Below, piece after piece: positions 22,768 through 33,010 of a DNA stretch of 64,000 nt. The first letter of the stretch is position 1. Every line of letters begins with the position of its first letter. The stretch comes from Bubalus kerabau. Lineage: Eukaryota; Chordata; Mammalia; Artiodactyla; Bovidae. The DNA lies in contig NC_073637.1 in the NCBI RefSeq assembly GCF_029407905.1, positions 53,444,501-53,508,500 on the forward strand. Reading direction: 5' to 3'. Under the pieces are notes generated by a model, which made no database searches, was not told the DNA's origin, and saw only the letters and a list, made by a program, of their open reading frames with translations. Both the position numbers and the translations under genes were made by a program.

Positions 22768-22789
22768 TACACACACACACACACACACA
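22768..22789 (+). repeat. (CA)n microsatellite
   Basis: About ten uninterrupted AC units at the L1/BovB boundary. Confidence 0.85.
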
Positions 22790-23490
22790 TTGAATAAAGT
22801 ATGGAAAACCACTGTATCATTCAGGAGTGACCTAAATCAAGAAAGAAGAGAAACCAAAGGCAAAGGAGAAAAGGAAAGATATATCTATCTGAATGCAGAG
22901 TTCCAAAAAATAGCAAGGAGAGATAATAAAGCCTTCATAAGTGAACAATGCAAAGAAATAGAGGAAAACAATAGAACGGGAAAGACTAGAGATCTCTTCA
23001 AGAAAATTAGAGATACCAAGGGAACATTTCATGCAAAGATGGGCTCAATAAAGGACAGAAATTGTATGGACCTAACAGAAGCAGAAGATATTAAGAGGTG
23101 GCAAGAATACACAGAAGAACTATACAAAAAAGATCATAATGACTGAGATAACCATGATAGTGTGATCATTCACCTAGAGTCAGACATCCTGGAGTGCAAA
23201 GTCAAGTGGGTCTTAGGAAGCATCACTATGAACAAAGCTGGTGGAGGTGATAGAATTCCAGCTGAGCTATTTCAAATCCTAAAAGATCATGCTGTGAAAC
23301 TGGTGCACTCATACTCCAGCAAATTTGCAAAGTTTAGCAGTGGCCACAGGACTGGAAAAATTCATTTTTCATTCCATTCCCAAAGAAAGGCAATGCCAGT
23401 GCATGTTCAAACTACCACACAATTGTACTCATTTCACATGCTCGCAAACTAATGCTCAAAATCTTTCAAGCTCAGCTCCAACAGTACATG

Positions 23491-23790
23491 AACCCACAGT
23501 CTTATGGACTCTGTGTGAGAGGGAGAGGGTGGGAAGATTTGGGAGAATGGCATTGAAACATGTAAAATATCATGTATGAAATGAGTTGCCAGTCCAGGTT
23601 CGATGCACGATACTGGATGCTAGGGGCTGGTGCACTGGGATGACCCAGAGGGATGGAATGGGGAGGGAGGAGGGAGGAGGGTTCAGGATGGGGAACACAT
23701 GTATACCTGTGGCGGATTCATTTTGATATTTGGCAAAACTAATACAGTTATGTAAAGTTTAAAAATAAAATAAAATTAAAAAAAAAAGGG
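23491..23790 (+). mobile_element. L1_BT 3' UTR insertion
   Basis: ACCCACAGTCTTATGGACTC, then GGTTCGATGCACGATACTGG, a G-rich tract, and CACATGTATACCTGTGGCGG...AATAAAATAAAATT with poly(A) followed by poly(G). It is 5' truncated and inserted in BovB. The BovB sequence on the right resumes at AGGGCAGAGGAACCAG, with a short stretch missing. Confidence 0.88.
23660..23681 (+). other. G-quadruplex-type G-tract in the L1 3' UTR
   Basis: GGGGAGGGAGGAGGGAGGAG plus further G: more than four runs of three G with short loops. G-rich tracts are known in mammalian L1 3' UTRs. The complementary C-rich tract is present in the reverse L1_BT copy at about 41457-41477. Confidence 0.7.
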
Positions 23791-24582
23791 GGGGGGAAGG
23801 GCAGAGGAACCAGAGGAACCAGAGATCAATTTGCCAACATCCCCTGGATCTTAGAAAAAGCAAGGAAATTCCAGAAGAACATCTACTTCTACTTCATTAC
23901 TACGCCAAAGACTTTGACTGTGTGGATCATAAAACCTAGAATATTCTTAGAGATGGGAATACCAGACCACCTTACCTGCCTCCTGAGTAATCTGTGTGCA
24001 GGTCAAGAAGCAATAGTTAGAACCAGTCATGGAATACCAAACTAGTTCAAAATTGGGAAAGGAGTACGTCAAAGCTGTATATGATCACCTTGCTTATTTA
24101 ATTGCTATGCAGAGTACATCATGCAAAATGCTAGGCTGGATGAGGCTCAAGCTGGAGAAAAGAATGCTGCGAGAAATATCAATAACCTCAGATATGCAGA
24201 TGGCACCACCCTTGTGGCAGAAACTGAAGAGGAACTAAAGAGTGTCCTGATGAGGGTAAAAGGAGAGTGAAAAAGTTGGCTTAAAACTCTACATTAAAAA
24301 AAAGGCTGAGATCATGCCATCCAGTCCTATCACTTCATGACAAATTGATGGGGAAAAAATGGAAGCAGTGACAGACTTTATTTTCTTGGGCTCCAGAGTC
24401 ACTGTGGATAGTGACTGCAGCCAGGAAATCAAAAGATATGTGCTTCTTGGGAAAGAGAACTGACAAACCTAGACAGTGTATTAAAAAGCAGAGATATCAC
24501 TTTGCAGCCAATTGTCCGTATAGTCAAAGCTGTGATTTTTCCAGTAATCATGTATGGATATGAGAGTTGGACCATAAAGAAG

Positions 24583-24741
24583 GCTGCTGCTGCTGCTGCT
24601 AAGTTGCTTCAGTTGTGTCTGACTCTGTGCAACCCCATAGACGGCAGCCCACCAGACTCCCCCGTCCCTGGGATTCTCCAGGCAAGAACACTGGAGTGGG
24701 TTGCCATTTCCTTATCCAATATGAAAGTGAAAAGTATAAGT
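24583..24741 (-). mobile_element. half Bov-A2 SINE
   Basis: Starts with a (CTG)n run, then AAGTTGCTTCAGTTGTGTC, and ends at TTGCCATTTCCTTATCC plus a short spacer. It interrupts BovB within AAGGCTG / AGCTCTGAGGAACTGATGC. Confidence 0.88.
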
Positions 24742-25125
24742 GAGCTCTGAGGAACTGATGCTTTCAAACTGTGATACTGGAGAAGAGTCTTGATAGTCCT
24801 TTGGACAGCAAGGTGATCAAACCGGTCAATTCTAAAGGATACCAGCTCTGAATATTCACTGGAGGGACTAATGCTGAAGCTGAAACTCCAGTACTCTGGC
24901 CACCTGAATCAAAGATGGGAAGAGCTGACTCATTGGAAAAGACGCTGATGCTGGGCAAGACTGAAGGCAGGAGGAGAAGGGGATGACAGAGATGAGATGG
25001 TTGGATGGCACATTCAGTGGACATGAGTTTCAGCAAACTCAAGGAGATAGTGAAAGACAGGGGAGCCTGGTGTTCTGCAGTCCATATGGTCACAAAGAGT
25101 TAGACATGACTGAGCAAACGAGCAA

Positions 25126-25455
25126 TAATAACAACATATATACATGTTTGTACAGCATGCATATTTACCACATCTTCTTTATCCATTCTTTTATTGATGG
25201 ACATTTATATATTTTCCATTTCCTGGCTATTGTAAATAGTGCTGCTGTAAACATTGAGGTCTGTGTATCTTTTTGAATTATGTTTTTTTTCCAGGTATAT
25301 GCCCAGGAGTGAAATTGATGGGTCATATGGTAGTTCTATTTTTATTTTTCTTGAAGACCTCCATAATGTTCTCCATAATGGCTGTACCAATTTACATTCC
25401 AGCGAACAGTGTCAGAGAGTTCCCTTTTCTCCACAGCCTCTACAGCATTCATTTT
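25126..25455 (-). mobile_element. L1 LINE continuation (layer 1)
   Basis: Resumes the 21661-22789 L1 (TTATCCATTCTTTTATTGAT, AATAGTGCTGCTGTAAACAT). It is cut at CAGCATTCATTTTTTT by a second L1. Confidence 0.82.
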
Positions 25456-26485
25456 TTTATTTATTAAAAAATTTTTTTTTGATTGTAGGAAAATTGCTTT
25501 ACAGTGTTGTGTTGGTTTCTGACATACAACAGCACTAATCAGCCAAAATTAAATATGTATCACTTCCCTCTTGAGCCTCCTTTTTACCCCCCATGCTGTC
25601 CCTCTAGGTCATTACAGAGTTCCAAGCTGGACTCCCTGTGTTATATGGGATCTTCTTACTAGCTATCTATTTTACACGTGATAGTGTATATATATTGTTT
25701 CTACTTTCTCCATTCATCCCACTCTTTCTTTCTCCCATTGTGTCCACAAGTCATTCTCTATATCTGCATATCTATTCCTCTCTGCAACTTAAGTTCATCA
25801 ACACCATTTTTTTTAATTCCATATATATGCATTAATACATGATAATTGTTTTTCTGACTTACTGCACTCTGTATCACAAGGTCTAGGTTTATCCACCTCA
25901 CTAGAACTGACTCAGATTCATTCTTTTTAATCACTAAGTAATATCCCATTATCTTCTTTATCCATTCATCTGTCCATTGAGTATTCATCCATTGACAGAC
26001 GAATGTCCAGGTTCCTTTCATGTGCTAGCTATGGAGTAAAGAGTGCTGGTATGAACTTTGGGGTACATATGTCTTTTTCAAGTATGGTGTTCACAGAGTA
26101 TATGCCCAATAGTGGGATTGCTGGTCCATATGGTAGTTTTATTCCTAGTTGTTCAAGGAATCTCCATACTGTTCTCTGTAGTGGCAGTATCAATTTACAT
26201 TCGCATCAACAATGCAAGAGTGTTTTGTTTTCTCTGCAACCTCTCCAGCATTTATTGTTTGTTGATTTTTTTGACTATGGACATTCTGACTGGTGTGAGG
26301 TGATATCTCACTGTTCTTTTGATTTGAATTTCTCTAATAATTAGTGATGTTGAGCATCTTTTCATATGTTCACTGGCTATCTGTATATCTTCTTTGGAGA
26401 AATGTCTGTCTAGGTCTTCTACCCATTTTTTGATTGGGCTGTATTTTTTTCTGTTACTGAGTTGTCTGAGTTGCTTATGTACTTT
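25456..26485 (-). mobile_element. nested L1 LINE (layer 2)
   Basis: A second L1 3' end starts here (poly(T), then AAAATTGCTTTACAGTGTTG). It covers the same ORF2 region as layer 1. Layer 1 resumes at CCAGCATTTATTTTTTGTAG (about 26492), so CAGCATTTATTTTTT is the likely target duplication. Confidence 0.78.
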
Positions 26486-26790
26486 GCAGATTCCAGCATT
26501 TATTTTTTGTAGATATTTTGATAATAGCCATTCTGACCAGTCTAAGGTGATATCTCACTATAGTTTTAGTTATATTTCTCTAATATTTAGTGATGTTGAG
26601 TATCTTTTCATGTTGTTTCTCACCATGTGTATGGTTTCTTTGGAGAAATGTCTATTTAGATCTTCTCCCCATTTTTTGATTCTGTTATTTTTTTTTTTAT
26701 TGACTTGAATGAGCTGTTTGGATATTTTGGATGTTAATCCCTTGCATTTGCAAATATATTCTCCCATTCTGAGGGTTGCCTTTATATTTT
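26486..26790 (-). mobile_element. L1 LINE layer 1, resumed
   Basis: GATAATAGCCATTCTGACCA through CTTGCATTTGCAAATATATT, continuing the ORF2 order of layer 1. Interrupted at TTTATATTTTTAATTTT by a third L1. Confidence 0.75.
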
Positions 26791-27651
26791 TAATTTTTTC
26801 TTTATTTTTATTTACTTATTTTTAAAAATTATTTTTATTGGAGTACAGTTGTTTTACAATGTTGTGTTAGTTTTTACTTTATGGCAAAATGAATCAACCA
26901 TACATATACATATATTCCCTCCCTTTTGAACCTCCTTTTCATTCAGGTCACCACAGTGCATTATGTCATTTCCTGTGCTCTTCAGTATATTCTCATTGGT
27001 TATCTATTTTATACATAGCATTGGTAGTATATATGCATGCATCGCCATCTCCCGATTCTTCCCACTCCCCGCCCCTTTGCTATCCATAGATTTGTTCTCT
27101 AAGACTGTCTCTGTTTCTGCTTCTCAGATAAGATCATCTTTACCATTTATATAAGTGATGTTATACAATATTTGTTTTTCTCTTTCTGACTGATTTCTCT
27201 CTGTATGACATTCTCTAGGTCCATCCGTGTCTCTAAAAATAACCTAATCTCATTACATTTTATGGCTGAGTAATATTCCATTGTAAATATTGACTGCATC
27301 ATCTTAATGCATTCTTCTATCAATGGTTATTTAGGCTACTCCCATGTTCTGGCTGTCATAAATAGTGCTGCTGTGAACATTGGGGTGCATCTATCTTTTT
27401 GAATTTGATTTGCTTGTGGAATTTCTGGGTCATATGATAGTTCTATTTTTAGTTTTTTGAGGAACTTCCATAGTGTTTTCCATGGTAAGTTGTTTCAGTT
27501 TACACTCTACCAAAAGTGTAGGAGGGTTCCCTTTTCTTGATACTCACTCCAGCATTTATTGTTTGTAGATTTTTGATAATAGCCATCCTGGCCAGTGAGA
27601 GGTGATACCTCACTGTAGTTTTGCTTTGTATTTCTCTAATAATTACAATAA

Positions 27652-27838
27652 AGCTTCCCTGGTGGCTCAGATGGTAAAGCGTCTGTCTACAATGCGGGAG
27701 ACCCAGGTTTGATCCCTGGGTTGGGAAGATCCCCTTGAGAAGGAAATGGCAATCCACTCCAATACTATTGCCTGGAAATTCCCATGGACAGAGGAGCCTG
27801 GTAGGCTACAGTGCATGGGGTCACAGAGTCGGACACTA
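27652..27838 (+). mobile_element. Bov-tA SINE in L1
   Basis: Sense SINE, GCTTCCCTGGTGGCTCAGAT to TCACAGAGTCGGACACTATT. The surrounding L1 reads CTCTAATAATTA / AGCAATGTTGAGCATC. Confidence 0.9.
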
Positions 27839-28332
27839 TTATAATTGTAATAGCAATGTTGAGCATCTTTTCATGTGCTTATTGGTCATCTGTATGTATG
27901 TTGAATTTTATTAAATACTTTTTCTACATCTATTGAGATGATCATGTGTGTTTTGTTTTTCTTTTTGTTGGTATGGTGTGTCACACTGATTGCTTTGTAT
28001 ATATTGGATCATCCTTCTGACCGTGAAATGAATCCACCCAGGTCAAGGTATATGATACGTTTTAGGTGTTTTTGTATTTGGTCTGCCAAAATTTTGTTGA
28101 GAATTTTTGCATCTATAATCATCAAAGATACTGACTTATGATTTTCCTTTTTGGTAGTGTCTTTGTCTATTTTTGGTATCAGGGTGATGATGGTTTCATA
28201 GAATGACTTTGAGAATGGCTCCTCTTTAATGTTTTGGAAGAAATTTGAGAAGGATTGGTATAAGTTCTTTTTTGCATGTTTGGTAACTTTCCCCAGTTAA
28301 GCTGTCCAGTCCTGGATTTTGTTTACAAGGAG

Positions 28333-28358
28333 GTGTTTTGTTTTGTTTTGTTTTGTTT
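28333..28358 (+). repeat. (TTTTG)n microsatellite
   Basis: Five successive GTTTT units in the reverse L1. Confidence 0.75.
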
Positions 28359-28878
28359 TAATTACAGATTCTATTTCACTTGTAGTGATCAGTCTGTTCA
28401 AATTATCTTTTTATTCTTGATTCATTTTTGATTTGTTGGCATTTATTTGTTCATTGTATTCTGTTATTTATTTATTTATTTTTGGTATATCTTTTGTATG
28501 TTGTTACTTCCCCTCTTTCTTTTCTTATTTTACTTGGGTCTCTCTTTTCTTCTTCATGAGTCTGGGCAGAGGTTTGTTGATTTTGTTTATCCTTTCAAAG
28601 AATTTGCTGTTGTTTTTTTGATTTTTTTTCTCCTATTTTGTGAATGTCTAATATATTTCCTCTTTTATCTTTCCTTTTTTTCCTCTTTCTTCTGCAAACC
28701 TTAGGTTTTGTTTGTTCCTCTTTTTCTAATTCTTCTAGTTGATAGGTTAGGTTGTTATTTGAGATTTTTCTTGTCTTTTGAGGAAGGCCTGTATTACATG
28801 AAATTCCTTCTTAAAGCTGCTTTTGTTGCATCTCACAGATTTGTATGGGTTTGTTTTGTCATTTTTGTCAAAGTATTT

Positions 28879-29142
28879 GTTTTTTTTTTTCCAGTCTTAC
28901 TGAGCTATAATTGACACACAGCACTATATAAGTGTAACATAATGATTTGACTGATGTACATCATGAAATGATTATTGCAGTAAGTTTAGTAAACTCCATC
29001 ATCTCATAAAGATATGAAATTAAAGACAAATGATTTTCCATTGTGATGAGAACTCTTAGAATTTATTTTCTTTAATATATAATGTACAACAATATTAATT
29101 ATATGTATGTGATGTTGTACATTGCATCACTAGTACTTAATG
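28879..29142 (-). mobile_element. L1 3' end (L1MA/MB-like) with target duplication
   Basis: Poly(T), then CTGAGCTATAATTGACACAC and a TGATGAGAACTCTTAGAATT stretch. It is flanked by the 12-bp repeat GTCAAAGTATTT at 28867-28878 and 29143-29154. Confidence 0.82.
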
Positions 29143-29400
29143 GTCAAAGTATTTTTTAAATTTCTTCTTTGATTTCATTGTTGACCCGTGTTTTTTAGTC
29201 TCATGTTGTTCATTCCACATGTAATCTTTTTTTACTTGTTTGTTTATCTTTCTGAGATTAATTTCTAGTTTCATGCCATTTTGGTCAGAAAAGATGCTTG
29301 AAATAATTCCTGTCCTCTTATTGTTGAGACTTGTTGAGACTATTAGGTAGTCTCTCCCAGAGAAAGTTTCATTTGCACATGAGAAGAAAATGAATTCTGA

Positions 29401-29480
29401 ATTTTTTTAATGTAAACCAATACAATATTGTAAAGTAATTAGCCTCCAATTAAAATAAATAAATTTAAATTAAAAACAAA
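29401..29480 (+). mobile_element. short L1-type 3' tail insertion
   Basis: AATGTAAACCAATACAATAT, GTAATTAGCCTCCAATT and an A-rich tail, as at the 3' end of some bovine L1 copies. AAGAAAAT occurs on both sides, a possible short target duplication. Confidence 0.6.
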
Positions 29481-29990
29481 AGAAAATATCAATTAAGTCC
29501 AACTCTAAGAATCTTTGTCGCCTTATCGATATTCTATTTGGAAGATCTGTTCCACTGATGTGAGTAGGGTGTTAAGATCTCCTACTATTATTGTATTTCT
29601 GTCAGTTTCTCCCTTTATGTCTGTTAGTATTGTTTTATGTATTTAGGTGCTCCTGTATAAGGTGTTTATATGTTAATGAGTGTAATGTCTTCTTTTCGTA
29701 TTGATCCTTTTTTCATTATTTACTGTTCTTATCTTTCTTTCTTTGAAAGTCCATTTTGTCTGATTTGAATATTGCTACCCCCACTTTCTTGTCATTTCTG
29801 ACTGCATGAAATATCTTTTCCATCCCTGCTTTCAATCTGTATGTGTCCTTTGCCCTAAAGCAGGTCTTTTATAAGCAGTATATTCTCATTTGATTCATTT
29901 GAAAGTATATTTTCCCATTCAGTAGGTTGTCTTTTTGTTTTGTTTCTGGTTTCCTTTGCTGTACAAAATACCTTTTTGCCCTACATTTAA

Positions 29991-30424
29991 TTATCTGGAC
30001 ACACATAATGTTCTGGTTTTAAGACATCATTATATTTGTTTCTCCTATGTAATCATGTAAGATTCATCATGCTAAATAAAACATAATGGAAAGTATGGAA
30101 TTTAATTATCTCTAAGTAACTATTACATGTTAGAGTATTCTAAAAGTTTATAGTATCCTTAAAAGAAAAAAATAGAATAATAAGCAGCCTAGTTTTTATA
30201 TTTTGTATTATATACTTGAAGAAAGGTGTAAAAACGCCAAATAGAAGATACTGGTTAAAAGTATTTATGAATTCACAAAATGGAGAACCATTCAGATTGT
30301 GGTTGACAGGGAAACTTACAAAGAACTTTAGGCCCTGAATTCGATGTTGAAAGATAATAGTCTTTTAGCCAGTTACATGAAATCCCTGCTCATGCTATAT
30401 CCATTAATCCTGCCACTTTTTGTT
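29991..30424. other. unique intron
   Basis: No recognised feature. Confidence 0.5.
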
Positions 30425-30860
30425 CCAACATTTAGGGAGTAGAATTATGTTTCCCTTAAAAATATATATTCAGACCCAAGTCCCTTGTATCTGTAAATGT
30501 GACTTTATTTGGAAATACAATCTTTGCAGATATGTTCAACTTTAGATAAGGTCAGTTTAGATTTTGATGTGGGCCCTAATCCATTGATTGCCACTATTAT
30601 TAGAACAAAATTTGGATATAGACATATAGGAAAGAAGAATATGTGATGCTGAGGCAGAGATTGAAATTACATATCTAGAGCTAAGGACTGACAAGGATTT
30701 CCAACAACCTTATGCAAGCTAGGAAGGAGTAAGGCAGGATTCTTCAGTAGGACAGAGCATACATAGTGCTACTGACCCTTGATTTCAAAATTCTGTGTAT
30801 AGAACTGTGTGATAATAAAATTCTATTGTCTTAAGATACCTAATTTTTGGTACTTTTTGA
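30425..30860 (+). mobile_element. MLT1-like ERVL-MaLR LTR relic
   Basis: The order of motifs fits MLT1: AATGTGACTTTATTTGGAAA, TCTTTGCAGATATG, GTGGGCCCTAATCCA and the end ATAATAAAATTCTATTGTCT. About a third of positions appear changed. Confidence 0.65.
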
Positions 30861-31660
30861 TTAAATTCATTGGGAATTGATGAAGTAACAGTGATTTTCA
30901 ATAATTCTTTTGAGTTTCAGAGGACATTTAAAGGTATAACTAAGCTCTTTCATATAGTATATAAAATTTGTTCAAGGATTCAAGGACAGCTTTCATTTAA
31001 GAGGTGCTGAAATCCATCTGTTTGGCAGACATCACTCAGTGTATGCACCAGAGGCCATGTTAATTGCTAACGAAAAAGAACCAATAAGAGCACTTGCCCA
31101 CAGTGCCAAAGAATGAGGCAGAAGGTGCTATATTCAAGCCTAGAGAAAGAGTGCATTTACTTGAGAGTGGTAGAATGTAAAGAAAGGAAAATATTTAAAA
31201 ATACCAAGGTAGTTTATTATGAATTTAAAAGACATTAATATCTTATATGTATAGTTTGGAAGATAATCACTCCAGGTTTCTCTGCAAAAATGCACTTAAA
31301 TAGGATACCTTTTTATAAGTGATTAAGAAGTCAGAATGTCATAATAGAGAAATAAATCAGTGGTTTAACTGACTCTTCAAAGAAATCCAAAAAATAATAT
31401 TGAATGGGAATGTACTGCTTAATTTTTACTTCAATAAAAATTTGGAGTATGTCCTTCTAGTGTGTAGCTTTTCAGCTCTATCATGCCTATATGATTTGCC
31501 TTCATCAATGTTTGTAAAAAAAGATTGATGTCCTATTTCTCATACTTAAAGCATTTCATTTTTCTTTAGCCATTTTCTTTAGCCAATGTAAAATCCTTTA
31601 AACTTACTGTGTTACTTCAATCTTCAAATGCAAATTTGGCAGCCGCTCTCTCTATATAAT
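30861..31660. other. unique intron
   Basis: No recognised feature. Confidence 0.5.
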
Positions 31661-31664
31661 ATTC

Positions 31665-31945
31665 TCTCTGCTGCTGTTGCTGCTAACTCGCTTCAGTCAT
31701 GTCCGACTGTGCGACCCCATAAATGGCAGCCCACCAGGCTCCCCCGTCCCTGGGATTCTCCAGGCAAGAACACTGGAGTGGGTTGCCATTTCCTTCTCCA
31801 ATGCATGAAAGTGAAAAGTGACAGTGAAGTCTCTCAGTCGTGTCCGACTCTTAGTAACCCAATGAACTGCAGCCCACCAGGCCCTTCTGTCCATGAGATT
31901 TTCCAGGCAGGAGTGCCGGAGTGGGGTGCCTTTGCCTTCTGCAAT
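31665..31945 (-). mobile_element. Bov-A2 SINE (full dimer)
   Basis: Starts with CTGCTGCTGTTGCTGC, followed by two BovA units (CGCTTCAGTCATGTCCGACT..., TCTCAGTCGTGTCCGACTC...), and ends near GGTGCCTTTGCCTTCTGC. TATTCTCTCT and TAGTCTCTCT flank it, an imperfect target duplication. Confidence 0.9.
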
Positions 31946-32281
31946 AGTCTCTCTACTTAGGAAGAAAAATATGAAACTAACTTGAATTGAAGAAATGAAA
32001 GTTTAATACTAGGGTGAATTGTTCTGGTAATTATTTCACTACTGCTAGCAAGTTCACTGAAAATAAGATTACCTGTGCTGAAAATATAAATGTAGATTTT
32101 GTGTTAATACAGTAATTTAAACTTTGTGAAACTTATAATTATTAAGAATATATTTGCCAAAATATTTTCTTCAATATGTACTGAGTAATGATATTTATTT
32201 TGAGAAATTCCAAGTTATTTTTACAATCTCAGTCATTTGTTTTATTTTAATATTTGATTTCTAGGGATAGCTTAGGATAAT
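31946..32281. other. unique intron
   Basis: No recognised feature. Confidence 0.5.
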
Positions 32282-32930
32282 ATTCAGTTCAGTTCAGTTA
32301 CTCAGTCGTGTCCAACTCTTTGCGACCCCATGGATCGCAGCACTCCAGGCCTCCCTGTCCATCACCAACTCCCGGAGTTTACACAAACTCATGTTCATCG
32401 ACTTGGTGATACCATCCAACCATCTCATCCTCTGACATCCCCTTCTCCTCCTGCCCCCAATCCCTCCCAGCATCAGAGTCTTTTCCAATGAGTCAACTCT
32501 TCACATGAGGTGGCCAAAGTACTGGAGTTTCAGCTTCAGCATCAGTCTTTCCAATGAACACCCAGGACTGGTCTCCTTTAGGATGGACTGGTTGGATTTC
32601 CTTGCAGTCCAAGGGACTCTCAAGAGTCTTCTCCAACACCACAGTTCAAAAGCATCAATTCTTCAGTGCTCAGCTTTCTTCACAGTCCAACTCTCACATC
32701 CATACATGACCACTGGAAAAACCATAGCCTTGACCAGACAGACCTTTGTTGGCAAAGTAATGTCTCTGCTTTTGAATATGATATCTAGGTTGGTCATAAC
32801 TTTCTTTCCAAGGAGTAAGTGTCTTTTAATTTCATGGCTGCAATCACATTTGCAGTGATTTTGGAGCCCAAAAAATAAAGTCTGCCACTGAAAGTCTGCC
32901 ACTGTTTCCTCATTTATTTCCCATGAAGAT
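32282..32930 (-). mobile_element. BovB LINE 3' part
   Basis: Reverse BovB from (GTTCA)n and GTTACTCAGTCGTGTCC to TTCCTCATTTATTTCCCATG. A short duplication (AAAGTCTGCCACTG twice) lies at 32877-32903. Its 5' edge is exactly where a mariner element begins. Confidence 0.92.
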
Positions 32931-33010
32931 AGGTTGGCCAAAAAGTTCCTTTGAGTTTTTCTGTAAAATGTTATGGAAAAGCTTGAATGAACTTTTTGGC
33001 CAACTCAGTA
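32931..33010. mobile_element. mariner-type miniature element (80 bp)
   Basis: Terminal inverted repeats TTGGCCAAAAAGTTC (32934-32948) and GAACTTTTTGGCCAA (32989-33003) are perfect over 15 bp. The inner arms are also roughly complementary, so the whole unit can fold. TA-containing sequence flanks both ends (GATAGG..., ...CAGTAAA). No transposase coding capacity: a MADE1-like MITE of the Tc1/mariner superfamily. Confidence 0.85.

Larger units (their letters stand above)
21661..22789 (-). mobile_element. L1 LINE 3' region, split by BovB
   Basis: Reverse L1 with 3' UTR (ATTGCTTTACAGTGTTGTAT, TATACAGCAAAATGAATC) at the left and the ORF2 end at the right (TCTCTGACTTACTTCACTCT). It is interrupted by BovB at 22000-22571, ends in the CA run and continues after the second BovB at 25126. 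Confidence 0.85.
22795..25125 (+). mobile_element. long BovB LINE with two internal insertions
   Basis: Sense BovB from the endonuclease/RT linker (AGTATGGAAAACCACTGTAT) to the 3' end near GACATGACTGAGCAAACG. L1_BT at 23491-23790 and half a Bov-A2 at 24583-24741 interrupt it. The frame at 22790-23146 covers the linker preceding the reverse transcriptase (AEFQKIARRDNKAFISEQCK). Frameshifts and stops destroy the RT region. It sits inside a minus-strand L1 that resumes at 25126. Confidence 0.9.
26791..29990 (-). mobile_element. L1 LINE (layer 3), long, with insertions
   Basis: The 3' end lies at 26791-26900 (ATTGGAGTACAGTTGTTTTA). The reverse ORF2 order then continues through GTTCTGGCTGTCATAAATAG, TCTATTGAGATGATCATGTG and TGTTAAGATCTCCTACTATT. 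Bov-tA (27652-27838), an old L1 3' end (28879-29142) and a short L1-type 3' tail (29401-29480) interrupt it. The last 100 bp may belong to layer 1. Many stops. Confidence 0.8.

Noticed and set aside
22790..23146. Lysine- and glutamate-rich 118-codon frame resembling a coiled-coil protein
   Set aside because: It is the BovB linker region before the reverse transcriptase, not a host gene.
32931..33010. Strong hairpin that could be read as a terminator or microRNA precursor
   Set aside because: The perfect terminal repeats and TA-containing flanks identify a mariner MITE; a microRNA origin cannot be shown from sequence alone.
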